Source: Niallia taxi
GTDB lineage: Bacteria > Bacillota > Bacilli > Bacillales > Cytobacillaceae
NCBI RefSeq assembly: GCF_032818155.1
Contig: NZ_CP102589.1
Location: 204,001-268,000, forward strand
DNA length: 64,000 nt
Direction: 5' to 3'
Shown piece by piece: positions 33,218 through 41,242 of the stretch. Within the stretch, counting starts at the first letter, position 1; the number at the start of each line of letters is the position of its first letter. Both the position numbers and the translations under genes were made by a program. A model generated the notes under the pieces. That model saw only the letters and a list, made by a program, of their open reading frames with translations, did no database searches and was not told where the DNA came from.

Positions 33218-33940
33218 ATGGTCCAAACATTTAATGAATTGGAAATGATTCTTTACAACTTCATCACGAAAAACAGCGATAAGGTCATTTATATGCGGAT
33301 AAGAGAGCTGTCAGATCAAACCCATGTATCCACCTCAAGTATTTTACGTTTTTGCCGAAAGCTTAACTGTGATGGTTTTTCAGAATTTAAAGTGAAGCTC
33401 AAGCTGTTTTTGGACAGAAATGAGCAAGAGAATTTAAAATCTACAAAGTACTATCTATCTGAGTTTCTTGAACGGACGATGAAGGGAAATTTCGAATCAC
33501 ATATTCAAAAAATGGCAGAGCTTGTGCTGCGGACAGACAAAATCATTTTTGTAGGTACAGGGAGCTCAGGAATACTCGCTGAGTATGGCGCAAGGTATTT
33601 TTCTAGTCTTGGCAAATTTTCCTCTTATATTAAAGACCCTTTTTATCCGATAAACAGTAAAGAATTAAAAAACAGCACTTCCATCATTCTCTCTGTTTCT
33701 GGTGAGACAGATTTCACCCTTAATTTAGCTAACCAACTTAAAATGGAAGGCTCCAACATTGTAAGTATCACGAACAACAAAAACTGCCAGCTTGCAAAAA
33801 TTTCAGACATAAACATTGCCTATTATGTGACAGAAGTGTTTTTGGGAGATTCTAATATCACCTCCCAAATGCCAGTAATGTACATATTAGAAGAAAGCGC
33901 TCACATAATTCAACAGCATTTAAAAAACCCTGCTACATAA
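33218..33940 (+). CDS. MurR/RpiR family regulator (HTH plus SIS domain)
   Basis: This regulator has an N-terminal HTH (residues ~1-75: IRELSDQTHVSTSSILRFCRKLNCDGFSEFKVKL) and a SIS sugar-phosphate domain (~105-225: IIFVGTGSSGILAEYGARYF, IILSVSGETDFTLNLA). It is divergent from the PTS operon and probably controls it in response to a phosphosugar. ATG 33218 gives 240 residues but has no good RBS. AGGAGGAG at 33189-33196 is ideally placed for an in-frame CTG at 33203, which would add five residues, MFTRE, a start often seen in relatives. Confidence 0.9.
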   Translation: MVQTFNELEMILYNFITKNSDKVIYMRIRELSDQTHVSTSSILRFCRKLNCDGFSEFKVKLKLFLDRNEQENLKSTKYYLSEFLERTMKGNFESHIQKMAELVLRTDKIIFVGTGSSGILAEYGARYFSSLGKFSSYIKDPFYPINSKELKNSTSIILSVSGETDFTLNLANQLKMEGSNIVSITNNKNCQLAKISDINIAYYVTEVFLGDSNITSQMPVMYILEESAHIIQQHLKNPAT

Positions 33941-33986
33941 ATAAAGACAAAGCCATCACTTTTTGTGCAGGCTTTGTCTTTATTTT
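33939..33986. terminator. Intrinsic terminator downstream of the RpiR gene
   Basis: Perfect 14- to 15-bp stem AATAAAGACAAAGCC / GGCTTTGTCTTTATT with T-rich tail. Usable on both strands between convergent genes. Confidence 0.9.
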
Positions 33987-34009
33987 ACTTTAATAGAAAG
34001 CATTCATGT

Positions 34010-35029
34010 TTACTCCGATTGCTTCTCTTTAATAAGTTTTTCCCTATCCGCTGTTGCTGGAGGCTGCTCAAGCCAGCTGTTTTTGATCATAATATTTGCC
34101 CCAGTCTTTGCATATTGAGCTATTTCGAAGGAAAGACGTTCATAATTGACGGCAATATCACTCCTTTGGCTCGCACCAGCAGCTGTTGCATAATTGCCGA
34201 TTCCTGATGCGCTCAATAGGGCCATATGAAACATCATTAATTTATCTGAGAATGTTCTGATTGTTGATTGCGTTATTCCAATATCAGATGACATCGGACT
34301 CTGAATATTTCCATCAATTAAAGTGTCCGCAAAAATTTTTACATGTTTTTTCGAAATATCCTTACCCCTAACCATGTATTCCTGGACATCTATATTGTCA
34401 GAAGTTTGTCCAAAGGCAAGACTGATTTTATAGCCAATATTATTCGTTTGGATATTCATGAATAAATGAGATATCTCGATTGCATTTAATGGACGCTTTT
34501 TATGGAAGAAATTTAAACCGCTTAAGTAGCTGTTACTGTCAATATAATCTATATTTGAAGGCGGCAAAATGTAAGGTGACCGGACTAACAAGCCTTTCTT
34601 CCTTAACACATCATTGCTGTGTTGATAGAGCTTAACAGTTAATTGCAGGGATAAAATAAAGTGCTCAATGATATCTTCTCTATAGCTCATAGCAGTGAAA
34701 CCACTATAGGCAAGCATCCCTGCTTTTGCCATATGATTTATATAAATTAAAGAGAAGGTATCTGTAAATAAAGCAGGGGCATCAAGATGAACATCTTTAT
34801 CTGTAAAACCATATGGCTGTGCAAAATTCTCTTCATGAAAGATATGCTGAAGCTTATCCACTTCCTTGATGGAGATTGAATTCGCACTTTCCACAACCTC
34901 GGCTATCTCTTTATCTGTAATATACTGTTTCATATGGCTTAGCACACATTTACTCATCGTGTTATTCATATAAGAGGTCCATAACGAAGCTATCTCAGTC
35001 GAGGTAAGCTCTATCTTCTGTTCTGGCAT
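34010..35029 (-). CDS. DUF3231 family protein (tandem ferritin-like halves)
   Basis: The 339-residue, mainly helical protein consists of two similar halves, each beginning with LTSTEIASLWTSYMNNTMSKCVLSHM or LNAIEISHLFMNIQTNNIGYKISLAF patterns, as in DUF3231. The repeated E-x-x-x-L-W and conserved Asp/His positions suggest ferritin-like bundles. The family is common in Bacillaceae and has no assigned function. Start ATG 35029 follows GGGAGGAAAATC; an in-frame upstream start lacks an RBS. Expression control is not evident. Confidence 0.82.
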   Translation of the reverse strand: MPEQKIELTSTEIASLWTSYMNNTMSKCVLSHMKQYITDKEIAEVVESANSISIKEVDKLQHIFHEENFAQPYGFTDKDVHLDAPALFTDTFSLIYINHMAKAGMLAYSGFTAMSYREDIIEHFILSLQLTVKLYQHSNDVLRKKGLLVRSPYILPPSNIDYIDSNSYLSGLNFFHKKRPLNAIEISHLFMNIQTNNIGYKISLAFGQTSDNIDVQEYMVRGKDISKKHVKIFADTLIDGNIQSPMSSDIGITQSTIRTFSDKLMMFHMALLSASGIGNYATAAGASQRSDIAVNYERLSFEIAQYAKTGANIMIKNSWLEQPPATADREKLIKEKQSE

Positions 35030-35136
35030 GATTTTCCTCCCGCGCAAAGTTGATATACTTAATATTCTCCTTTTTCCTTTTTTTTATTATTAGTCTAGCT
35101 AATAAAATGGAGACTGTATTTGCGGAAGTTTTTAAT

Positions 35137-35670
35137 TTAAGAAGTAGAGGTGTTTTTTTTGCGGTTCGCCCAAGCTAATGCCTTTTGCTCTAGAGCTGCT
35201 GTAACTTCATGCTTTCCCATTATATAAGCGTTTATATTATTGGGGTACTTTTGTGCTAATGCTGCTTTTAAATCACCGTATTGTTTAGCATCCTCCTTGT
35301 TTACACGCAAATAATCACGAAATGCAAGATGACGGAATATGTCCTTATTATCTTTCTCATAAATATGGAGATGATGTGTGCGTTCATCTCCGCCTTTTTG
35401 CAAATATCTTCGGCCGGAAATCCCATTCTCCCCCTTCGCTTCATAGCCCAATTCAGCCATTTCGTTATAGAACTTCTCAACATTATGTATATTTGTAACA
35501 ACAGGCATTATATCAATAATGGGTTTTGCATTCATGCCATGTATGCTCGTGCTTCCAATATGATGTATTTCCAGTATTACCTCGCCGAAAATATTCTCAA
35601 GCTGCCGTTTTTCTTCTTCAAACAGAGAACTCCACTCTTCCTTATATGTGCACACCTCAACTTTTCGCAT
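35137..35670 (-). CDS. GrpB/UPF0157 nucleotidyltransferase-fold protein
   Basis: The 177-residue GrpB-family protein has EVILEIHHIGSTSIHGMNAKPIIDIMPVV (residues ~30-58), which holds the GS...KxxID nucleotidyltransferase motif, and RTHHLHIYEKDNKDIFRHLAFRDYLR, diagnostic of UPF0157. Its substrate is unknown. The gene begins 17 bases after the resolvase-like gene and is probably co-transcribed with it. Confidence 0.88.
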   Translation of the reverse strand: MRKVEVCTYKEEWSSLFEEEKRQLENIFGEVILEIHHIGSTSIHGMNAKPIIDIMPVVTNIHNVEKFYNEMAELGYEAKGENGISGRRYLQKGGDERTHHLHIYEKDNKDIFRHLAFRDYLRVNKEDAKQYGDLKAALAQKYPNNINAYIMGKHEVTAALEQKALAWANRKKNTSTS

Positions 35671-35687
35671 AAGCTCACCGCCTTTTA

Positions 35688-36227
35688 TTAGTTTTCTAAA
35701 TAACGGTATAACGTAGATTTGCTTATACCTGTGGCCTCTTTAATTTCATTTAAGCTATATCTTTTACTTTGATACATTTCAATGGCCTTTTTTACATTTT
35801 CATCTGCTTTACGGGGTCTTCCTGTCGATATCCCCTTTTTCTTCGCAAATTCCATTCCCTTTTTAGTTCGTTCACTAATGATTTCATTTTGAAATTCAAC
35901 TAAATGTCCGACCATTTTCTTCAAGGAATATTCTTTTTGCTGCTCCATATCAATATCTTCATGCAATGTTTGCAAATAGGCTCCCTTTTGCTCGAGGATC
36001 TCCAGTAATTCAAAAAGATGCCTGCTAGAGTCTGCTAGTGTAAACAATCTGCATACGACAATTTTGTCTCCCTTATTTAACTGCTCTAGCAGCTGGTGAA
36101 GCACCGTTCTTTTTTTTGCTGAGGAGTGCCCTTCTTTTACTAACTTTGCGCATAAACCAGTAAGCTCCTGTTCCTGAAGCTTACAATCCGTATCCTCCTG
36201 GGCAGGCCGCATATAGCCAAATATCAT
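35688..36227 (-). CDS. Serine recombinase/resolvase-like protein lacking catalytic residues
   Basis: The 179-residue protein has a resolvase N-terminal domain (1-~130), the E-helix segment FQNEIISERTKKGMEFAKKKG, GRPRKADENVKKAIEMY and a C-terminal HTH (SLNEIKEATGISKSTLYRYLE). The usual YARVS is YMRPA here, so the nucleophilic Ser is replaced by Ala. The DRLGR segment with two active-site arginines is FTLAD. Catalysis by the known mechanism is therefore not expected. DNA binding seems intact, so a regulatory role is possible. Similar Ser-less proteins are, to my knowledge, found in other bacilli. No res site or transposon end is visible. Confidence 0.85.
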   Translation of the reverse strand: MIFGYMRPAQEDTDCKLQEQELTGLCAKLVKEGHSSAKKRTVLHQLLEQLNKGDKIVVCRLFTLADSSRHLFELLEILEQKGAYLQTLHEDIDMEQQKEYSLKKMVGHLVEFQNEIISERTKKGMEFAKKKGISTGRPRKADENVKKAIEMYQSKRYSLNEIKEATGISKSTLYRYLEN

Positions 36228-36327
36228 CTTTATGCCTCCCTTGTTATTTCTACTATTAATTATTATAGATAGGAAAATGCCTTTTGTAAAAATCGTCCCA
36301 ATATATATTCCCTTTTGGGAAAATTTC

Positions 36328-36336
36328 TGTTACAAT
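36328..36336 (+). promoter_or_regulatory. Extended -10 element upstream of sulP
   Basis: TG-T-TACAAT lies 43 bases before the sulP TTG start. No good -35 accompanies it, as is common for extended -10 promoters. An inverted TCCCAA / TTGGGA pair lies just upstream. Confidence 0.35.
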
Positions 36337-36378
36337 TCTCCTTATTGAAACTTGCCAACTATAATGAGGTGAATAATT

Positions 36379-37842
36379 TTGATAGAAAAAATAAAACGTG
36401 AATGGTTTTTCAATGTCCGAGCCGATATTCTTTCAGGTATCGTCGTTGCATTGGCATTGATCCCAGAAGCAATTGCCTTCTCGATTATTGCAGGTGTTGA
36501 CCCAATGGTTGGGTTATATGCTTCCTTCTGTATTGCCATAATCATTTCTTTTGCTGGCGGAAGACCTGCGATGATATCTGCGGCAACAGGGGCGATGGCA
36601 TTGCTGATGGGGCCATTAGTAAGAGATTACGGGCTGGAATATTTGTTTGCAGCAACAATTCTTACAGGAGTTTTCCAGGTGGTTTTTGGCATTTTTAAAA
36701 TTGCCAAGCTAATGAAGTTCATACCAAGAGCAGTTATGATTGGATTTGTAAATTCCCTTGCCATCTTAATATTTATGGCACAAATGCCCCATTTCCTCGG
36801 GATTTCCAATATGACGTATGTTTTCGTAGCAATCACTTTATTGATTGTTTATATTTTGCCTAGATATGTTAAAGTCGTCCCAGCACCTTTAATTGCTATT
36901 ATATTGTTAACAATTGCATCTATTTTTGGGAATATGCAGCTTGAAACTGTGGGTGATTTAGGCAATATAACAAAAACCTTGCCATCATTTTTGATTCCAG
37001 ATATTCCTTTCAACTTTGAAACACTTGCCATTATCTTTCCATATAGCATCGCCATGGCAGTTGTAGGGTTATTAGAGTCACTGCTCACAGCGAGTATTCT
37101 TGATGATGCAACAGACACAGACAGCAATAAGAACAGAGAAGCTAGAGGACAAGGGATTGCTAACATCATTACCGGCTTCTTCGGTGGTATGGCTGGCTGT
37201 GCTATGATTGGCCAATCTGGAATTAATGTAAGATCAGGGGGAAGGGGCAGACTTTCCACCTTTGTCGCAGGAGCTTTTTTAATGTTTTTAATCATTGTGT
37301 TAGGAGATCTTGTTGTACAAATACCAATGCCAGTGCTTGTTGGCATTATGATTATGGTTTGTATTGGCACATTTGATTGGTCTTCCTTCAAATACTTAGT
37401 AAAAGCTCCGCGAACAGACGCAATTGTCATGCTTGTTACAGTTGTTATTGTAGTTGCTACACATGACTTGTCAAAAGGAGTCATTGCAGGTGTTATTTTG
37501 AGTGCTGTCTTTTTTGCAGCGAAGATATCACATGTTAATGTCACGAAGAAATTTACGGAAAATGAGCATAAATTCTTTGTGCAGGGCCAACTGTTTTTTG
37601 CATCTGTTGACAGCTTTGTAGCCGCATTTAACAACGCATACCAGAACAAAAATATCGTTATTGATTTTTCTGAATCCCATATTTGGGATGACTCTGCTGT
37701 TGGAGCCATTGATAAAGTTGTTCTTAAGCTCCGTGAAAATGACAATACAGTCAATATCATTGGCTTAGATTCTGCCAGCAAAAATCTCGTTGATAAGCTG
37801 GCAATCTTCCAAAATCAAAACGCAAAACCATCTGGAAGCTAA
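36379..37842 (+). CDS. SulP family anion transporter with STAS domain
   Basis: The 487-residue membrane transporter has ~12-14 helices (residues 10-385) and a C-terminal STAS domain (~395-480: [27 protein letters not shown]). The SulP signature region appears as [36 protein letters not shown]. Substrates in the family include sulfate and bicarbonate; the long sulfate-assimilation region 8 kb away makes sulfate tempting, but CysP is already present there. Start TTG at 36379 behind GAGGTGA. Confidence 0.9.
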   Translation: MIEKIKREWFFNVRADILSGIVVALALIPEAIAFSIIAGVDPMVGLYASFCIAIIISFAGGRPAMISAATGAMALLMGPLVRDYGLEYLFAATILTGVFQVVFGIFKIAKLMKFIPRAVMIGFVNSLAILIFMAQMPHFLGISNMTYVFVAITLLIVYILPRYVKVVPAPLIAIILLTIASIFGNMQLETVGDLGNITKTLPSFLIPDIPFNFETLAIIFPYSIAMAVVGLLESLLTASILDDATDTDSNKNREARGQGIANIITGFFGGMAGCAMIGQSGINVRSGGRGRLSTFVAGAFLMFLIIVLGDLVVQIPMPVLVGIMIMVCIGTFDWSSFKYLVKAPRTDAIVMLVTVVIVVATHDLSKGVIAGVILSAVFFAAKISHVNVTKKFTENEHKFFVQGQLFFASVDSFVAAFNNAYQNKNIVIDFSESHIWDDSAVGAIDKVVLKLRENDNTVNIIGLDSASKNLVDKLAIFQNQNAKPSGS

Positions 37843-37854
37843 AAATAATCAAAC

Positions 37855-37890
37855 AAAAGATTCATGGATACATTACCATGAATCTTTTTT
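37855..37890. terminator. Bidirectional terminator between sulP and the SMP-30 gene
   Basis: Twelve-base stem (AAAGATTCATGG / CCATGAATCTTT) with flanking A- and T-runs. Confidence 0.92.
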
Positions 37891-37904
37891 CTCTTTCAAG
37901 TGTT

Positions 37905-38786
37905 TCAGCCGCCAAAATAATTCCCAGGAAATCCTTTCACATCCATCTTGCATTTATAAAGCGCTCCTGCTAACGGGAATTTTTCCAGCTCCTCTGTACT
38001 CATACCTGTTCGTGCTGTTGTGATATACAGTTCCTGAGCATTTTCTCCGCCAAATGCACAGGAAGTGACATTTGGTGCTGGCACATTGATTGCCTCTAAT
38101 TTCTTTCCGCTATTTGGATTCCACCTTGAGACCTGTCCGCCTCCCCAATGGGCAATCCACAGCATTCCTTCTTCATCTATCGTCATTCCATCAGGGAAGC
38201 CTTCTTCATCTGAAAAATCAATGATAGCACGCTTATTGTCAATATCACCAGAATCCAAATCAAAATCAAATTGATATACCTTTTGTACAGGTGTATCGAT
38301 AAGATATAGGTACTTATTGTCTAAGGACCAGGCCAACCCATTAGAAGTGCTTAACTTATCGACCTTCTTCGTAATGGACCCGTCTTTCTCTAAACAATAT
38401 AATGCTGCTTTCTCCTTCTCATCCTCTGTACTCATTGTTCCTGCCCAGAAACGACCTTGTGTGTCGCATTTTCCGTCATTAAACCTGTTAGCAGGCAAAT
38501 GCTCCTCTGGATCAAATATAGCCTGCAATTCCCCGCTGTCCAGGTCTAAATAGTGAAAGCCATTTTCTAACGCAACAACTGCTTTATTCCCTTCAGGAGT
38601 TGGAATAATGGCACTGACTTTTTGTGAAAGTACTACTTCCTTATTTTCATTTTTGCCCGGATTATGGATACAAACTTTTCTGTTATCAATATCAACCCAA
38701 TACAGCAGTTCCTTCTTATCATCCCAAAACGGTCCTTCTCCTAATTCTGCATTTGCATCAAACACAAGCTCTAATTTCCGAACCAT
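37905..38786 (-). CDS. SMP-30/gluconolactonase family lactonase
   Basis: The 293-residue six-bladed propeller has the family's metal ligands in ELGEGPFWD (Glu), NRFNDGKCDTQGRFWAGTM (Asn and Asp), TSNGLAWS (Asn) and GFPDGMTIDEEGMLWIAHWGGG (Asp). It should hydrolyse a sugar lactone such as gluconolactone, in the cytosol since there is no signal peptide. No sugar-dehydrogenase partner is adjacent, so the substrate is open. It is divergent from sqhC. Confidence 0.9.
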   Translation of the reverse strand: MVRKLELVFDANAELGEGPFWDDKKELLYWVDIDNRKVCIHNPGKNENKEVVLSQKVSAIIPTPEGNKAVVALENGFHYLDLDSGELQAIFDPEEHLPANRFNDGKCDTQGRFWAGTMSTEDEKEKAALYCLEKDGSITKKVDKLSTSNGLAWSLDNKYLYLIDTPVQKVYQFDFDLDSGDIDNKRAIIDFSDEEGFPDGMTIDEEGMLWIAHWGGGQVSRWNPNSGKKLEAINVPAPNVTSCAFGGENAQELYITTARTGMSTEELEKFPLAGALYKCKMDVKGFPGNYFGG

Positions 38787-38942
38787 ACAATCTCCTCTTT
38801 CTGCAGTTTATTTTCTTTCCATATACCTCAATTCTTGCTCATAAAAACCGCTTCCATTTTTTTCTTTTCCCTTTTCAATCATGATAACCCAGCTAAGCCG
38901 CATACCTTAGAAAATAGAATATCGTTACCCGAGGTGATTACT

Positions 38943-40838
38943 TTGGAAACAGAACTGATTGTTATGGAACAAAAACGGAGAGTAGCTGAACTTGCGAGCC
39001 TCCAATTTAAAGACGGCTCCTTTCGCTTTCGTTTTCAAGGCAGTTTAATGACAGATGCCTTCTTTATCATTACATGCAGAGCGCTGGATATGAAAACAGA
39101 GGAAGAAAACATTAAGCTACTTGTTGACTCATTAAAAGCCTCACAACAGAAGGAAGGTTATTGGAAAGCATATCAAGATGAACCGAACGGTCATTTATCT
39201 GCAACAATCATCGCATATACAGCCCTTTTATATTCTGGTTATGTGAATCGTACTGATGAAAACATGAAAAAAGCAAAGTCCTTTATAGTAAAAAACGGAG
39301 GTATTTCTAAAGCACATTTTATGATTAGGTGGATGCTTTCAGTCAATGGGCTTTATCCATGGTCTAAAATGATTTATGTACCCATGACTTTTTTGCTGCT
39401 GCCGTCCTTTCAACCAGTAAATTTCTTTCAATTCAGCGCATATGCGCGTATTCATTTCATCCCAATGCTCCTTGCCTCTAATAAAAAATTCACCATCAAA
39501 GCCAAAAACAAACCAAACCTAAGTGACCTTCATATTAGAAACGACGAACCCTCCCCTGACATAGAGTATTTAGAAGATGAAAGATCTCCTTTCTCTTTTG
39601 TTTGGAAGGAAATGAAAAGGATTGGGAAATGGCCCAGCTACCTTCATCAGCTTGGCTATTACTATGCTGAGAAATATATATTAGACCGGCTCGAGGAGGA
39701 TGGGACACTATACAGCTATGCAAGTGCAACCTTTTTTATGATTTATGGGCTCCTGTCACTCGGCTATCGTAAAGACTCACCTGTTATTCAAAAGGCTATG
39801 TCAGGACTCTCCGCCCTTATTGACAAAACAGGAACACATGCCCATTTAGAGAACTCAACAAGCACAGTATGGGACACAGCATTAATAAGCTATAGCCTTC
39901 AAGAGGCAGGCTGTTTGCCGAGCGATGATTTCATCTCCAAATCTGTTGACTATCTGTTAAAAAAGCAGCACACAAAATTAGGAGACTGGCATGTTCATAA
40001 CAAAGGGACCTCTCCTGGAGGCTGGGGGTTTTCTGACATTAATACAAATAATCCAGATAATGATGACACCTCTGCTGCGTTAAGAGCCTTAACAAGATCA
40101 GCTGCCAATAATAAGGTCATTCACGAAGCCTGGCAGCGTGGGACTAACTTTCTTCTGTCCATGCAAAACAAAGATGGCGGTTGGGGAGCATTCGAAAAAA
40201 ATACAGATTGGGAGCTTCTTCAGCATGTGCCAATTGAAAATGCCAAAGATGCTGCTGTCGATCCATCTACACCAGATTTGACAGGCAGAGTACTCGAATA
40301 TTTAGGGAATTTTGCCGGTTTAACAGAAAATCACCCTCACTTAAAGGCCTCTGTTCAATGGCTCCTAGACAACCAAGAGAAGAACGGCTCTTGGTACGGG
40401 CGCTGGGGTGTTTGCTATATATATGGGACATGGGCAGCAATCACTGGCTTAAGGGCTGCTGGATTTTCCGAAAAACATGCGAGTATCCAAAAAGGTGTCA
40501 AGTGGTTGAAAGCCATTCAAAGACAGGACGGAGGCTGGGGTGAATCATGCCGAAGCAGTGAAAAGCGCATGTTTATCGCCCTTCCTTTTAGTACAGATTC
40601 GCAGACTGCTTGGGCAATTGATGCCCTGGTTGCCGCAGGTGAATCGAAAAGTGAGGCAGTTACAAGAGGACTAAAATTTCTTTTAACAGCAAACAAGGAT
40701 ACGCTGAGCAGCACCTATCCTACAGGAATTGGGCTGCCTGGACAATTCTATATTCATTACCATAGCTACAGCAAAATCTATCCCTTATTGGCAATTTCCC
40801 ATTATTTACAGTCACTAAAAAACACTAATTCCGTATAG
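38943..40838 (+). CDS. sqhC: Squalene-hopene/tetraprenyl-curcumene cyclase (sporulenol synthase)
   Basis: The 631-residue triterpene cyclase has the protonating DxDD motif in NPDNDDTSAALRAL, and repeated QW motifs (QQKEGYWKAY, QNKDGGWGAFE, QEKNGSWYGRWG, QRQDGGWGE). In B. subtilis SqhC cyclises tetraprenyl-beta-curcumene to sporulenol in spores, and length and sequence fit that type. The frame is open from 38835, but the true start is the TTG at 38943, six bases after GAGGTG; the upstream extension overlaps the divergent promoter. It is probably membrane-associated. No terminator with a T-run follows. Confidence 0.92.
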   Translation: METELIVMEQKRRVAELASLQFKDGSFRFRFQGSLMTDAFFIITCRALDMKTEEENIKLLVDSLKASQQKEGYWKAYQDEPNGHLSATIIAYTALLYSGYVNRTDENMKKAKSFIVKNGGISKAHFMIRWMLSVNGLYPWSKMIYVPMTFLLLPSFQPVNFFQFSAYARIHFIPMLLASNKKFTIKAKNKPNLSDLHIRNDEPSPDIEYLEDERSPFSFVWKEMKRIGKWPSYLHQLGYYYAEKYILDRLEEDGTLYSYASATFFMIYGLLSLGYRKDSPVIQKAMSGLSALIDKTGTHAHLENSTSTVWDTALISYSLQEAGCLPSDDFISKSVDYLLKKQHTKLGDWHVHNKGTSPGGWGFSDINTNNPDNDDTSAALRALTRSAANNKVIHEAWQRGTNFLLSMQNKDGGWGAFEKNTDWELLQHVPIENAKDAAVDPSTPDLTGRVLEYLGNFAGLTENHPHLKASVQWLLDNQEKNGSWYGRWGVCYIYGTWAAITGLRAAGFSEKHASIQKGVKWLKAIQRQDGGWGESCRSSEKRMFIALPFSTDSQTAWAIDALVAAGESKSEAVTRGLKFLLTANKDTLSSTYPTGIGLPGQFYIHYHSYSKIYPLLAISHYLQSLKNTNSV

Positions 40839-40861
40839 TATACTACTACAGCTATTATCTC

Positions 40862-40890
40862 TTGTATAAAGAGATGATAAGTGCTATTAT
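40862..40890 (+). promoter_or_regulatory. Probable promoter of the ileS T-box transcript
   Basis: TTGTAT (40862-40867), 17 bases, TATTAT (40885-40890), about 30 bases before the start of the T-box stem I. Confidence 0.45.
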
Positions 40891-40917
40891 ATACAAAACA
40901 TTCCAGAATTTATAAAA

Positions 40918-41179
40918 ATCGATGAAGAGAACAAGTACGTCTTGGCATGAGTTTACAGCGAGCCGGGTATGGTGGAAGCCGGCAAATGAATCCAGACAGA
41001 AACATCATCTCTGAGATGCAAGGCTGAAATATGAGTAAGCCTTGCCGGGACTTCCACCGTTAACAAGGAACACGTATGATGGTACGTTGACTAAGAGCTG
41101 ACTGCTTTTTGCAGCAGAATTTGGGTGGTAACGCGGGTATACAACACTCGTCCCTTTTTATAGGGACGAGTGTTTTTTA
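40918..41179 (+). ncRNA. T-box leader riboswitch for isoleucyl-tRNA
   Basis: Stem I begins GATGAAGAGAACAAGTA with the conserved AGCGAGCCGGG apical region, and its descending strand carries GAAAC-ATC-A-TCTCT. The ATC at 41004-41006 is the likely isoleucine specifier. The T-box core GGGTGGTAACGCGGG is at 41123-41137, whose TGGT would pair with the ACCA end of uncharged tRNA-Ile. The terminator has an 11-bp stem (41144-41154, 41163-41173) and a T-run. Uncharged tRNA-Ile should switch ileS on. Confidence 0.93.
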
Positions 41180-41242
41180 TTTACTCAAGCTGTCATGTTC
41201 CGGTATTTTCTGGTAAGCATTCACCTTAAAGGAGGTTTTATC

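Noticed and set aside
35688..36227. Active transposon or integron resolvase
   Set aside because: Catalytic residues are missing, and no inverted repeats, target duplications or transposase genes are nearby.
38835..38942. Longer reading frame upstream of sqhC
   Set aside because: The extra 36 codons lack an RBS, look unlike cyclase N-termini and overlap the divergent promoter region. GAGGTG and TTG at 38943 give the family length.
40838..40885. Hairpin TTATCTCTT / AAGAGATGATAA as the sqhC terminator
   Set aside because: The pairing has an extra base and there is no T-run. The sequence is better explained as part of the ileS promoter.
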